A stretch of 64,000 nt of DNA, from the NCBI RefSeq assembly GCF_030269685.1, contig NZ_BSTT01000001.1:186001-250000 (forward strand). Reading direction: 5' to 3'. This DNA comes from Actinomycetospora sp. NBRC 106378. GTDB lineage: Bacteria > Actinomycetota > Actinomycetes > Mycobacteriales > Pseudonocardiaceae. Position numbers and translations under genes: made by a program. Shown one piece after another: positions 41,483 to 50,535 of the stretch; the first letter of the stretch is position 1, and each line of letters starts with the position of its first letter. The notes under the pieces were generated by a model that had not been told where the DNA came from, did not search any database, and saw only the letters and a program-made list of their open reading frames with translations.

Positions 41483-41539
41483 GTAACGACTGCGCGCAAT
41501 GTGACTACTCGTGACACAACGATCACGTCACGTGTGATC
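41483..41539. promoter_or_regulatory. Possible regulator-binding sites upstream of the LCP gene
   Basis: GTAAC at 41483-41487 and a direct repeat GTGAC-5-GTGAC at 41501-41515 resemble the direct-repeat sites reported for MtrA response regulators. GATCAC...GTGATC at 41521-41539 is a 6-bp inverted repeat with a 7-base spacer. The link to MtrA is from memory and weak. Confidence 0.3.
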
Positions 41540-41639
41540 ACGATCCGGCCTCGGGCGCTCCACGCTCCGGCCCGGAGCCCAGGAGAGGGGACGGGAGGGG
41601 CGTGTCACCATGAGGCGGTGCGGGCGGCGGCGCCCGCGG

Positions 41640-41710
41640 TCCGCCGTGGTGTAAGGGCAACACCTCGGATTTTGGTTCCGATGATCCTGGTTCGAATCCA
41701 GGCGGCGGAG
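41640..41710 (+). tRNA. tRNA-Gln (anticodon TTG)
   Basis: The acceptor arms TCCGCCG (41640-41646) and CGGCGGA (41703-41709) pair fully and G41710 is the discriminator. The anticodon stem TCGGA/TCCGA encloses TTTTGGT, giving anticodon TTG for CAA. The T loop reads GGTTCGAATCC. CCA is not encoded. A tRNA-Gln beside the glmU neighbourhood is common in actinobacteria. Confidence 0.95.
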
Positions 41711-41740
41711 CAGACGTCGGCCCGGAGGAGGGGTGCGCCC

Positions 41741-42148
41741 GTGGACGGCAGGCGCGTCCCCGCCGCGGGGGCGGTGGTCCACGACGCGACCGGGCGCCTG
41801 CTGCTCGTGCGGCGCGGCCGCGCTCCGCAGGCCGGCCGCTGGACCCTGCCGGGCGGGCGGGTCGAGCCCGGCGAGTCCCCGGCGGCGGCGGCGGCCCGCG
41901 AGGTGGCCGAGGAGACGGGGATCGTCGTCGAGGTCGGCCGCGAGTGGCTCGTCCTCGAGCGCCCCGGGCCGGACGGCGTGGTCTTCGAGATCCACGACTT
42001 CGTGGCGGACGTCGTCGGGGGCGAGCTGCGGGCGGGGGACGACGCGGCCGACGCGGGCTGGTTCACCGCGGCCGAGATGGCGGAGCTGCCCCTGACGACC
42101 GATCTGTTCGCCATCCTGACGCGCGCGGACCTGCTGCCGCGAAGCTGA
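41741..42148 (+). CDS. Nudix hydrolase
   Basis: A 135-residue protein from GTG 41741 with GGAGGAGGGG 7 bases before it. The complete Nudix box GGRVEPGESPAAAAAREVAE with ETGIV follows at about residues 37-61 and supplies the Glu residues that bind Mg. The opening AAGAVVHDATGRLLLVRRGR is typical of small MutT/ADP-sugar-type members that clear nucleoside diphosphate derivatives. The substrate cannot be told. It lies 30 bases after tRNA-Gln and 71 bases before the MarR gene. Confidence 0.9.
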   Translation: MDGRRVPAAGAVVHDATGRLLLVRRGRAPQAGRWTLPGGRVEPGESPAAAAAREVAEETGIVVEVGREWLVLERPGPDGVVFEIHDFVADVVGGELRAGDDAADAGWFTAAEMAELPLTTDLFAILTRADLLPRS

Positions 42149-42219
42149 CCCTCCGAATCCATCCGGGTCCGGACGGTGAGGATTCCGCACGGGATGCAAC
42201 AAGCGTTTACCCTGGAGGG

Positions 42220-42708
42220 ATGACCACGGCCGAGGCAGGAACGGACACACTCCCGTTCACGATCGACGGGCAGCTGTGTTTCGCACTGCACTCCGCATCG
42301 CGGGCGATGACCGCCTGCTACCGCCAGGGCCTCGACGCCCTGGGACTCACCTACAGCCAGTACGCGGTGATGCTGGTGCTCTGGCAGCACGAGGCCGTCT
42401 CCATGGGCTTCCTGTGCGAGCAGCTGCATCTCGACTCCGGCACGCTCTCCCCGCTGCTCAAGCGGCTGGAGAAGCAGGGCCGGGTCACGCGCCGCCGCCG
42501 CCCGGAGGACGAGCGCACGCTGGAGATCGCGTGCACCGACGAGGGCCGCGCGCTCTACGAGCAGGCGCGGGCGGTCCAGCGTGACGTGGAGCGCGCGACC
42601 GGCATGAACGGCTCCGACCTCGCCTCGCTGCGCGGCCAGCTCGACGAGCTCGCCGACCGGCTGCGTACCGCGACCACCCTGCAGGAGCACCAGGCCGCCC
42701 AGGCCTGA
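42220..42708 (+). CDS. MarR-family regulator, OhrR-like
   Basis: A 162-residue winged-helix protein. QLCFALHSASRAMTACYRQG (about 16-36) has the N-terminal Cys that senses organic peroxides in OhrR, and YSQYAVMLVLWQHE, LHLDSGTLSPLLKRLEKQGR (about 68-87, recognition helix) and RRRPEDERTLEIACTDEG (the wing) match the family closely. It probably represses a peroxide reductase gene, but no ohr is present in the window. GGAGGG directly abuts ATG 42220, too close for normal pairing, so the true start or mode of initiation is open. Confidence 0.85.
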   Translation: MTTAEAGTDTLPFTIDGQLCFALHSASRAMTACYRQGLDALGLTYSQYAVMLVLWQHEAVSMGFLCEQLHLDSGTLSPLLKRLEKQGRVTRRRRPEDERTLEIACTDEGRALYEQARAVQRDVERATGMNGSDLASLRGQLDELADRLRTATTLQEHQAAQA

Positions 42709-42882
42709 CCGCGCCAGGTCCGCTCGGAGCCCGCGTCAGGGCGGTCCGCGCCCGTCCGCGCCCGTTCGTCGGGCGGGGCGGCCCGCCGCGCGAACCCTTG
42801 CCTCTCCGTTCGGTTGCGGGCAATCTGATCGGGTCAGACCTGCCCCGTCGGGCAGGGTCCTTCCCCTCCCGGGAGCGCCCCG

Positions 42883-43131
42883 ATGAGCTCACCGACCCGC
42901 GTCCGCACCGCCGCGGCGCCCGCCTCCCGCTGTCCGGTGTGCGTGCGGCCCGTCGTCCCGGACGCCGACGGCACCGTCCGTGTGGTGGGTCTCGCACCGC
43001 GCGAGGCGCCCCGTCTGTGGGTGTGGGGGCCGGCCGTCGTCCACGACGAGTGCCGCTACGACGTGCGCACCCCGCTCGACGACCGCACCGGCTACCTGCC
43101 GGTGGAGCAACGGGTCCGCACCGCGCACTGA
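42883..43131 (+). CDS. Small protein with a CPVC motif, unknown
   Basis: An 82-residue protein. RCPVCVRPVVPDADGT near residue 16 and HDECRYDVRTP near residue 54 supply three Cys and one His, which could hold a zinc ion, although spacing is unusual. GGGAG lies upstream of ATG 42883, and nearly every codon ends in G or C, so it is probably real. It precedes the anti-sigma-like kinase gene by 79 bases. No function is proposed. Confidence 0.65.
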   Translation: MSSPTRVRTAAAPASRCPVCVRPVVPDADGTVRVVGLAPREAPRLWVWGPAVVHDECRYDVRTPLDDRTGYLPVEQRVRTAH

Positions 43132-43210
43132 CGGTCCGCCGTTTCCCGGTCCGGGCCCGGGGGTAGTAGGTGGGGTCTCACCGTCGCCGCACCCGGGAGC
43201 CGACCCTTCC

Positions 43211-43663
43211 GTGACCCCGCAGGCCCCGCCCGACCTCGACCTGACCGCCCAGGCCGCGCCCCCGCAGGTGGGCTCCTTCCGCCGTGCACTGCGCCGGTGG
43301 CTCGGCGAGGTGTTGGACGCCGTGACCGGGGGCGGGGCCGCGGACGAGGACGACCTCGCGGATCTCGCGGACGACCTCGTGCTCGCCACCAGCGAGGCCC
43401 TCGAGAACGTCGTCGACCACGCCTATGCGGGTGCCGAGCCGGGCCCCATGTCGCTGCGCGCCCAACTGCAGGACGGGACGGTCGCGGTCGTGGTCACCGA
43501 CCACGGCCACTGGCGCGACCCGCCGTCGGGACCCTCCTCCCGCGGACGCGGCCTCGAGATGATGGAGCGCCTGGCGCAGACGCGGGTCGACCGTGGCGAG
43601 CCCGGCACGGTGGTCACGCTCTCGCGGCAGTTGCCGCACGACCGGTCCCCCGCCCAGGCCTGA
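43211..43663 (+). CDS. RsbW-like anti-sigma factor / GHKL ATPase domain protein
   Basis: A 150-residue single-domain protein. The N box is LVLATSEALENVVDHAYAGA (about 56-76), with the Glu-Asn pair that binds Mg-ATP; the G1 box region is VVTDHGHWRDPPS (about 94-106) and the G2 region SSRGRGLEMMERLA (about 109-122). These features match the HATPase_c_2 serine kinases/anti-sigma factors of actinobacteria, which bind sigma-B-type factors or STAS proteins. No anti-anti-sigma or sigma gene is adjacent. Start GTG 43211. Confidence 0.82.
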   Translation: MTPQAPPDLDLTAQAAPPQVGSFRRALRRWLGEVLDAVTGGGAADEDDLADLADDLVLATSEALENVVDHAYAGAEPGPMSLRAQLQDGTVAVVVTDHGHWRDPPSGPSSRGRGLEMMERLAQTRVDRGEPGTVVTLSRQLPHDRSPAQA

Positions 43664-43674
43664 CGGTCCCGCGC

Positions 43675-44379
43675 TCAACGCAGGGCCGGGAGGCGGCGCG
43701 TCGCGGCCTCCTCCGGGGCGGGCTCCGGCGCCGCCAGGTCCGCGAACGCGTCGACGGCGAGCGCGGCGGGCCCGACGACGGCGACCACCACCCCGAGAGC
43801 GCCGAGCACGTCGCTCGGGTCGTGCACGTCACGGCCCACGAGGCTCACGCCGACGGCGAGGACCGCGAGTCCGAGGGCGAGCGCCGTCCCGAGGCGCCAC
43901 GCCCGGGACAGCGACGGGGCCGACAGCACCAGGACCGCGGCGACGGCGGCGAGCGAGGCGACCGCGGTCGTGTGGCCGCTGGGGAAGGCCAGCTCGCCAC
44001 CCCGGGTGCGTCCGACGATCGGCTTGAGGACGAGCGAGGTGGTCACCATGGCCGCCGGCGGGGCCACGAGCACGAGGGCGAGGCCGCGCCCCCCACGCCC
44101 CCACCACGCCGCCACCGCCGTGAGGACCAGCAGGACGGCGACGGGCCACGGGTCGCCGAGCTCGGCCAGCGCCTCCCCCACGACCGCACGCAGCCCGTGG
44201 TGCATCGGTACCAGCGCCGCGAGGGCGCGGTCGAGCGGCCCGGCCGACGACGTCCCGGCGACCCGGGCCGCGAGCACGCCGACCACGACCACGCCCAGCA
44301 GGACCGTCGGGACGACCGCACGGCGCCCGGTGGCCGGCACGAGCCGTGGGGAGTCCGTCCGCGTTCCGCTCTGCGCCAT
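43675..44379 (-). CDS. PAP2-family membrane phosphatase
   Basis: A 234-residue membrane protein with about six hydrophobic segments. The three phosphatase motifs are present: LKPIVGRTRGG (about 118-128), PSGHTTAVASLAA (about 132-144) with the catalytic His, and VGRDVHDPSDVLGA (about 182-195) with Arg, His and Asp. These enzymes remove phosphate from lipid phosphates such as undecaprenyl pyrophosphate or phosphatidate. Given the nearby polymer loci, recycling of the lipid carrier is plausible. The gene is convergent with the anti-sigma factor, with stops 11 bases apart. Confidence 0.87.
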   Translation of the reverse strand: MAQSGTRTDSPRLVPATGRRAVVPTVLLGVVVVGVLAARVAGTSSAGPLDRALAALVPMHHGLRAVVGEALAELGDPWPVAVLLVLTAVAAWWGRGGRGLALVLVAPPAAMVTTSLVLKPIVGRTRGGELAFPSGHTTAVASLAAVAAVLVLSAPSLSRAWRLGTALALGLAVLAVGVSLVGRDVHDPSDVLGALGVVVAVVGPAALAVDAFADLAAPEPAPEEAATRRLPALR

Positions 44380-44527
44380 GGACCGACAACGAGCGGGAGC
44401 CACCCGGGCTGCGCCTCGTGCGTCCGCATGTGCACAATCCGTGTGACACGGAGCGACGAGGGTCAGCGCTGCGTGATCGACGGAGAGCGAGGATCCGGCC
44501 CGTGCCGCCGGGGCGAGGGGGTGACGC

Positions 44528-46315
44528 GTGGGACGTGCGGGTGACCGCCCCGTGCCCGACGATCGCACCCCACCGGTCGGGGGCTTCCGCGACGGCACGC
44601 TGACCCGGCCCGGCACCGCCCCGCGCGGGAGCCTCCTCGCGCACGCCCGCGCCGCGGGCGCCCGTGCCGCCCGCGTGCCGCACCTCCGGTCGCGCGCCGA
44701 CCTCGCCGCCCTCACCGACCTCGTCGAGGGCGCCCGCGGCCGGGCCCCCGCCACCCGCGCGGTCCTGCTGCGCGAGGCCGCCGCCGGCCTGCTCGCCGTC
44801 CGCGGCGGTGGGACCTGCCCGCGGACCGGGCGCCCGGCGGCCGACACGGACGCGGCCGAGCGGATGCTCGACGAGCTCGTCGCGGTCGTCTCCGAGCACG
44901 GCCTCACCCTCTTCGCCGTCGACGCCGAGGCGCTGCTGGCCCGCCGGGCGCTGCTCGCCGACGACGAGGAGTCCGCGCTGGCCGCGGCCACCCGGGCCCT
45001 GACCCGCCTCGACGAGCAGGCCGCCGTGGACGCGGCCCCCACCGAGCGCGAGCACCGGGCGAACCTGCAGGACACCTACCGTCTGGTCGCCTCGACGCTC
45101 GCCGCCCTCGGGCTGCACGAGAACGCCCAGCCGCTGCTCGCCCGGGCCCGGGTGATCGCCGAGGACGACGGGGACCTGCTCGCGGCGGCGCGCAGCGAGC
45201 ACGAGCTGGTCCGCGTCCTCGCCGCGTGGGGCCTGCGCCTGGCACGGGCCGGCCGGGACGGCGCCCCCCACCTCCAGGAGGCCGCGCTCCGGGCCGGGGC
45301 GCTGCACGCCGAACCCGCCCTCCTCGGCAGCGACCACCGCCGCGCCCTGCGGGCGGTCGTCGCCCTCGCCCGCCGACCCGGCGACACCGACCGCTCCCCG
45401 GCCGAGGTCAGGGCCGGCGCCCGGGCCGACCTGGAGGCGCTCGGGCCGGACGAGGCGCCCACCCCGCGCCTCACCGACCACCTGCTCGTCGTCCTCGCCC
45501 GGGCCCGTGCACTGGTCCTGCTCGGGCGGCCGGACGAAGCCGCGAGCTGCCTCGCCGCGGTCCGCGACCGGCACCCCCGCGGGGAACCCGGCCTCGCCCT
45601 CGCCGTGAGCCGCGAACTCGTCGGGGTGACCGCCGACCACCTCGCCGCGGTACCGGGGCGCCGGGCCCTGCGCGACTACACGGCCGACCTGGAACGCGAG
45701 CTGTGGACGCTGGAGCAGGCCCGGGTGCTCTCGTTGCGCACCCGGATCGCCCACGAGCAGCTGCGCCGCGAGCACGGCGAGGTCGCCGCCCAGGCCCGCA
45801 CCGACGCCCTGACCGGCCTGCCGAACCGGCGGGCCCTGGACGACGCGTTGGCCGACCACCTCACCACCGTCGCCAGCCGCGGCGCGTCGCTCTCGATCGC
45901 GATGGTCGACGTCGACCGGTTCAAGACGATCAACGACCGGGTGTCGCACGCGCGCGGCGACGAGGTGCTGCGCCTGGTCGCCGAGACCCTGCGCCGCTGC
46001 CTGCGGGCCGACGACCTCGTCGCCCGCTACGGCGGGGACGAGTTCGTGGCCGTGCTGCCGGGCAGCTCGGAGACCGACGCCCGGGCCGCCCTGGAGCGGG
46101 CCGCGGCGGCGGTCGCCGGGGTGCCGGTCGGTGACGGCTCGACGGTGTCGCTGTCGGTGGGGGTGGCGGGCACCGCGCACTCCGGGGTCACGCCCGGCAC
46201 GCTGCTCGCCCGCGCCGACCGTGCCATGTACGAGGCCAAGCGCGCGGGCGGCGGTGCCGTGGTGCTCGACGCGAGCACCGACACCCCGGCCGACGGGCTG
46301 CTCGTCTCCGGCTGA
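44528..46315 (+). CDS. GGDEF-domain diguanylate cyclase with helical N-terminal region
   Basis: A 595-residue cytoplasmic protein. The C-terminal 170 residues are a GGDEF domain: [20 protein letters not shown] (about 422-441), [20 protein letters not shown] (about 458-477) and the intact active-site loop [14 protein letters not shown] (about 497-510), so it should make cyclic di-GMP from two GTP. No RxxD inhibitory site is clear ahead of the loop. The first 410 residues are Ala/Arg/Leu-rich helices resembling TPR-like repeats. A short Leu-rich linker ([20 protein letters not shown]) may be a signalling coiled coil. Start GTG 44528 after GAGGGGG. Confidence 0.88.
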   Translation: MGRAGDRPVPDDRTPPVGGFRDGTLTRPGTAPRGSLLAHARAAGARAARVPHLRSRADLAALTDLVEGARGRAPATRAVLLREAAAGLLAVRGGGTCPRTGRPAADTDAAERMLDELVAVVSEHGLTLFAVDAEALLARRALLADDEESALAAATRALTRLDEQAAVDAAPTEREHRANLQDTYRLVASTLAALGLHENAQPLLARARVIAEDDGDLLAAARSEHELVRVLAAWGLRLARAGRDGAPHLQEAALRAGALHAEPALLGSDHRRALRAVVALARRPGDTDRSPAEVRAGARADLEALGPDEAPTPRLTDHLLVVLARARALVLLGRPDEAASCLAAVRDRHPRGEPGLALAVSRELVGVTADHLAAVPGRRALRDYTADLERELWTLEQARVLSLRTRIAHEQLRREHGEVAAQARTDALTGLPNRRALDDALADHLTTVASRGASLSIAMVDVDRFKTINDRVSHARGDEVLRLVAETLRRCLRADDLVARYGGDEFVAVLPGSSETDARAALERAAAAVAGVPVGDGSTVSLSVGVAGTAHSGVTPGTLLARADRAMYEAKRAGGGAVVLDASTDTPADGLLVSG

Positions 46316-46442
46316 CCGGCTCCCCCGTGGCCGGTCGCGTCCGACCGGGTGGGAGGATCGGAACCGACCGGGGCACCGGTGCGTGTGCTCCGCGACGTCC
46401 CCGTCGTCCCCGCCCGTACCCCGATCAGGAGCGCCAGAGCCG

Positions 46443-47939
46443 ATGTCGCCGACCCCGACCGCGGTCGTCGTCCTCGCCGCGGGTGAGGGCACGCGCATGC
46501 GCTCGGCCACCCCGAAGGTCCTGCACCCGGTCGGTGGTCGCAGCCTGCTCGGCCACGCGCTGCACGCGGCGGCGGGCACCACGCCCGAGCACCTCGTCGT
46601 CGTGGTCGGACACGGACGCGAGGAGGTCGGGACGCACTGCGCGCAGGTCGGCGCCGAGCTCGGCCGCGAGGTCCGCACCGCGGTGCAGGACCGGCGCCGC
46701 GGCACCGGGCACGCCGTCGCCTGCGGGGTGGACGGGCTGCCCGCGGACGCCGCCGGCACCGTGCTCGTCTCCTACGGCGACGTCCCCCTGCTCGACACCG
46801 CGACGCTGCGCGCGCTGGTCGCCGAGCACGACGACGCCGGCAACGCCGTCACCCTGCTCACCGCGGAGATGGACGACCCGACCGGCTACGGCCGCGTGGT
46901 GCGCGACGCCAAGGGCGGGGTCACCGCCATCGTCGAGCAGTCCGACGCCTCGCTCGACGAGCTCGCCATCACCGAGGTCAACTCGGGGGTCTACGCCTTC
47001 GACCTCGCCCTGCTCCGCACCGCGCTGGCCCGACTCGGCACCGACAACGCGCAGGGTGAGCTCTACCTCACCGACGTCGTGGCGGTCGCCCACCGCGAGG
47101 GCCTCGAGGTGGGCGCCGTCGAGCTGTCCGACCCCTGGCTGGTCGCCGGGGTGAACGACCGGGTGCAGCTCGCGGCGCTGGGCGCCGAGCTGAACCGCCG
47201 GCTCGTCGAGCGGGCCATGCGGGCCGGGGTCACCGTGATCGACCCGCGCAGCACGTGGATCGACGTCGGGGTCCGCCTGGAGCGCGACGTCACCCTGCTG
47301 CCGGGTACGCAGCTGCACGGCTCCACGAGCATCGCCGAGGGCGCCACCGTCGGCCCCGACTCCACGCTCACCGACGTCACCGTCGGCGCGCGGGCCACCG
47401 TCGTGCGCACCCACGGCAGCAACTCCGTGGTCGGACCGGAGACCTCCGTCGGGCCGTTCGCCTACCTGCGCCCCGGGGTGGAGCTCGCCGAGCGCGGCAA
47501 GATCGGCACGTTCGTCGAGGTGAAGAACGCGAGCATCGGGCGCGGTTCGAAGGTGCCGCACCTGACCTACGTCGGCGACGCGACGATCGGCGAGGGCAGC
47601 AACATCGGCGCCTCGAGCGTGTTCGTGAACTACGACGGGGTGGCCAAGCACCGTAGCGTGGTGGGCGACCACGTCAGGACCGGGAGCGACAACACCTTCG
47701 TGGCGCCCGTCACCATCGGCGACGGCGCCTACACCGGAGCGGGCACGGTGGTCCGCGAGGACGTCCCCCCGGGGGCACTCGCGGTCTCGTCGGGCCCGCA
47801 ACGGACCATCGAAGGCTGGGTGGAACGTCGACGACCGGGCACCGCGGCGGCCGAGGCCGCGGGTCGGGCGTCGTCACCCGAGGGGGGACCGGGCGGATCG
47901 GCATCGGCGCCCGACCGCCGTGACCAGGAGGAGCAGTAG
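46443..47939 (+). CDS. glmU: Bifunctional GlmU: N-acetylglucosamine-1-P uridyltransferase / GlcN-1-P acetyltransferase
   Basis: A 498-residue enzyme making UDP-GlcNAc, precursor of peptidoglycan and of the surface glycans. The uridyltransferase domain opens with [20 protein letters not shown] (about 7-26) and has [14 protein letters not shown] (about 108-121) and [10 protein letters not shown] (about 178). The left-handed beta-helix acetyltransferase domain has [20 protein letters not shown] (about 337-356), [20 protein letters not shown] and [20 protein letters not shown] (about 385-404). A polar tail of about 50 residues follows. It is two bases from prs. Confidence 0.97.
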   Translation: MSPTPTAVVVLAAGEGTRMRSATPKVLHPVGGRSLLGHALHAAAGTTPEHLVVVVGHGREEVGTHCAQVGAELGREVRTAVQDRRRGTGHAVACGVDGLPADAAGTVLVSYGDVPLLDTATLRALVAEHDDAGNAVTLLTAEMDDPTGYGRVVRDAKGGVTAIVEQSDASLDELAITEVNSGVYAFDLALLRTALARLGTDNAQGELYLTDVVAVAHREGLEVGAVELSDPWLVAGVNDRVQLAALGAELNRRLVERAMRAGVTVIDPRSTWIDVGVRLERDVTLLPGTQLHGSTSIAEGATVGPDSTLTDVTVGARATVVRTHGSNSVVGPETSVGPFAYLRPGVELAERGKIGTFVEVKNASIGRGSKVPHLTYVGDATIGEGSNIGASSVFVNYDGVAKHRSVVGDHVRTGSDNTFVAPVTIGDGAYTGAGTVVREDVPPGALAVSSGPQRTIEGWVERRRPGTAAAEAAGRASSPEGGPGGSASAPDRRDQEEQ

Positions 47940-47941
47940 AC

Positions 47942-48922
47942 GTGAGCGCAGTGTCCACGACCCCGAAGAAGAACCTCATGCTCTTCTCGGGGCGGGCCCA
48001 CCCGGAGCTGGCCGAGGAGGTCGCGAAGGAGCTCGACGTCACCATCACCCCGCAGGCGGCGTACGACTTCGCCAACGGGGAGATCTTCGTCCGCTTCGAG
48101 GAGTCGGTCCGCGGCTCGGACGCGTTCGTCATCCAGAGCCACACCGCGCCGATCAACACCTGGCTCATGGAGCAGCTCATCATGATCGACGCCCTCAAGC
48201 GGGCGTCGGCCAAGCGGATCACCGCCGTCGTCCCGTTCTACGGCTACGCCCGCCAGGACAAGAAGCACCGCGGCCGGGAGCCCATCTCGGCGCGTCTCGT
48301 GGCCGACCTGCTCAAGACCGCCGGCGCGCACCGGATCATGACGATCGACCTGCACACGGACCAGATCCAGGGCTTCTTCGACGGTCCGGTCGACCACCTG
48401 CTCGCCAACAAGGTGCTCGCCGAGCACCTGCGCGACGCCTACGCCGACGAGGACCTCGCCGTCGTCGCCCCCGACTCGGGCCGGGTCCGGGTCGCCGAGA
48501 AGTGGGCCGACATGATGGGCGGCGTCCCGCTGGCCTTCATCCACAAGAGCCGGGACAAGACGCGCCCGAACGAGGTCGTCGCGAACCGCGTCGTCGGTGA
48601 CGTCGAGGGCCGCTGCTGCATCCTGGTCGACGACATGATCGACACCGGCGGGACGATCGCGAAGGCGACCGAGGCGCTCCTCGCCGACGGGGCCTCCGAC
48701 GTCATCATCGCCGCCACGCACGGCGTGCTCTCCGGCCCGGCGGTCGAGCGGCTCTCGACCTGCGGCGCGCGCGAGGTCATCGTCACGAACACGCTGCCGA
48801 TCCCGGACGAGAAGCGGTTCCCGCAGCTCACGGTGCTCTCGATCGCCCCGGTCATCGCGCGCGCGGTGCGCGAGGTCTTCGAGGACGGCTCGGTCACCAA
48901 CCTGTTCGACGGGAACGCCTGA
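47942..48922 (+). CDS. prs: Ribose-phosphate pyrophosphokinase (PRPP synthetase)
   Basis: A 326-residue enzyme that makes PRPP from ribose 5-phosphate and ATP. NLMLFSGRAHPELAEEVAKE and FANGEIFVRFEESVRGSDAF (about 41-60) open the first domain; YGYARQDKKHRGREPISARL (about 100-119) is the ATP-binding flexible loop region, TIDLHTDQIQGFF (about 136-148) is the catalytic His segment, and CCILVDDMIDTGGTIAKATE (about 222-241) is the PRPP loop. GTG 47942 lies two bases after the glmU stop; the two form the usual actinobacterial pair. Confidence 0.97.
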   Translation: MSAVSTTPKKNLMLFSGRAHPELAEEVAKELDVTITPQAAYDFANGEIFVRFEESVRGSDAFVIQSHTAPINTWLMEQLIMIDALKRASAKRITAVVPFYGYARQDKKHRGREPISARLVADLLKTAGAHRIMTIDLHTDQIQGFFDGPVDHLLANKVLAEHLRDAYADEDLAVVAPDSGRVRVAEKWADMMGGVPLAFIHKSRDKTRPNEVVANRVVGDVEGRCCILVDDMIDTGGTIAKATEALLADGASDVIIAATHGVLSGPAVERLSTCGAREVIVTNTLPIPDEKRFPQLTVLSIAPVIARAVREVFEDGSVTNLFDGNA

Positions 48923-48986
48923 CCGTCCCCCGACGGCGGCGCGTGTGCGGCTGCAGGGCGATCACCTGCGCCGTTAGGCTCAGCTC

Positions 48987-50273
48987 GTGCCGCCGTTCGG
49001 GCGTAGATCCTTCCTCGCTGCCGGCGCCGTCCTGACGGCGGGTGCGGGCGGCTGCGCGCGCCCGGTCACCGAGGCCTACGACGACGGGCCCGCGTGGGGC
49101 TGGACCCGGCAGGTCGGACCGCTGCAGCTCGGGGTGACCCACACCGAGTACTCCCTCGCCCCCAGCGACCCGCCCGAGGCACTCGCACGGGGACGTGCGG
49201 TCCTCGCCGCCGCCGGGCCGGGCAACCAGCACCTCATGGGCTGGGGCGCCCTCAACCCGGAACCGGCGCCGGGGCGCGACGACTTCTCCTCGCTCGACCC
49301 CCGCATGGCGCTGGGCACGAGCGTGCTGACAATCGCGGCGGCCCCGGACTGGATGAAGGGCGGCGCCCCCGGCACCACCGACTTCTCCCGCATCGAGGTC
49401 GCCCCACGGCCCGAGCACCACGACGACCTCGCCGCGCTCGCCGCCCGCGCCGTGCTGCGCTACCCGCAGGTGCGCACCGTGCTGGTGTGGAACGAGCTCA
49501 AGGGCTTCTTCGACGAGGCCCGCAACGCCTGGGACGTCGTCGCCTACACCGACCTCTGCGACCGCGTCACCGCGGCGGTCAAGGCCGCCCGTCCCGAGGT
49601 CGTCGTGGGCGGGCCGTACGCGCCGGTCGACCTGTGGGCCTCCGCGGAGGTGGCGCCCAGCGACGTCCGCGGGCCGTGGGGCGTCGCCGACGGGCGCGCG
49701 CTGGCCGCCGTGGAGTACTGGCTCGACCGTCAGCGCGGCGCCGACCTCGTGGTCGTCGACGGCCGCACCGCCACCCGCGACCGGGGCGTCGTCACCGATC
49801 CCGTCGCCGCCGTGGAGAGCTTCGCCGCGGTCACCCGGTGGCTGCGCGCCCGCACCGACCTGCCCGTGTGGTGGGCCGAGTTCTACCCCGAGCCCGTGGG
49901 GTCCGCCTCCGACGCCGACGACCCGACCGGTGCCCCGCGCGCCGCCGTCACCCTCGCCGCCGTCGCCGCCCTCGCGCGCGCCGGGGCCGCCGGGGCCCTG
50001 CTGTGGCAGCCCCAGGCCGCGCCGGCGTTCCCCTACGCCGCGCTGTGGACCGACACGGCGGACCCGGACGGTGGCCGTTCCGGCGCCCTGACCGCGCCGT
50101 GGACGTGGCTCGTCCCCCGCCTCGCCGCCGGCACGGTGGACCTCGGACGCTCGCCGGACGGTCGGGTCCTGGGTTTCCGCGGCCTCGACGGGGTGCTGCT
50201 GGTCAACCTCGGGGCCGCCCCGGTCGAGGTCGGCGGGACGTCGCTGCCCTCGTTCGGCGCCGCGGTGCGCTGA
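48987..50273 (+). CDS. Lipoprotein glycoside hydrolase-like (GH39-type TIM barrel)
   Basis: A 428-residue exported protein. RRSFLAAGAVLTAGAGGCAR at the N-terminus combines a Tat-like RR and a lipobox with Cys near residue 23. The barrel domain has LVWNELKGFFDEARNAWDVV (about 164-183), in which Asn-Glu is the expected acid/base pair of clan A glycosidases, and LPVWWAEFYPEPVG (about 291-304), whose Glu could be the nucleophile. VVVGGPYAPVDLWAS is also typical of GH39-like proteins. It may cleave the glycan made by the neighbouring minus-strand module, whose last gene ends 5 bases away. Substrate unknown. Confidence 0.78.
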   Translation: MPPFGRRSFLAAGAVLTAGAGGCARPVTEAYDDGPAWGWTRQVGPLQLGVTHTEYSLAPSDPPEALARGRAVLAAAGPGNQHLMGWGALNPEPAPGRDDFSSLDPRMALGTSVLTIAAAPDWMKGGAPGTTDFSRIEVAPRPEHHDDLAALAARAVLRYPQVRTVLVWNELKGFFDEARNAWDVVAYTDLCDRVTAAVKAARPEVVVGGPYAPVDLWASAEVAPSDVRGPWGVADGRALAAVEYWLDRQRGADLVVVDGRTATRDRGVVTDPVAAVESFAAVTRWLRARTDLPVWWAEFYPEPVGSASDADDPTGAPRAAVTLAAVAALARAGAAGALLWQPQAAPAFPYAALWTDTADPDGGRSGALTAPWTWLVPRLAAGTVDLGRSPDGRVLGFRGLDGVLLVNLGAAPVEVGGTSLPSFGAAVR

Positions 50274-50278
50274 GCGGC

Positions 50279-50509
50279 TCATCCGAGCCCCGCCACCACG
50301 ACCGTCACGAGGACGCCCAGGAGGGCGGCCAGGGCGAGGCCGAGCGCACCGTCGAGGACCCGGTCGGCCGGTCCGGCGGGCCGCGGACCGCCGACCGCGA
50401 CCGCGACCCGGTACTCCACGCGGACCGCCCGCAGAGCGGCGAGCAGCAGCGCGAGACCGGCGAGCGACCACCCGAGGACGGAGAGCAGGTCGAGCGGGGC
50501 GTCGTACAC
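50279..50509 (-). CDS. Small two-helix membrane protein, unknown
   Basis: A 76-residue protein from GTG 50509 with GGAG 7 bases before it. Two hydrophobic helices are evident: about 8-25 (LLSVLGWSLAGLALLLAAL) and 54-75 (LDGALGLALAALLGVLVTVV), separated by a short basic loop. It is the last gene of the minus-strand glycan module, 26 bases after the polytopic membrane protein. No family was recognised; a small accessory subunit is possible. Confidence 0.65.
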   Translation of the reverse strand: MYDAPLDLLSVLGWSLAGLALLLAALRAVRVEYRVAVAVGGPRPAGPADRVLDGALGLALAALLGVLVTVVVAGLG

Positions 50510-50535
50510 GGAGGGCTCCTTCGTGGGCGTGCGGA

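Noticed and set aside
41640..41710. Integration site of a genomic island at tRNA-Gln
   Set aside because: No integrase gene or duplicated tRNA 3' end was seen, and this tRNA commonly neighbours glmU in actinobacteria.
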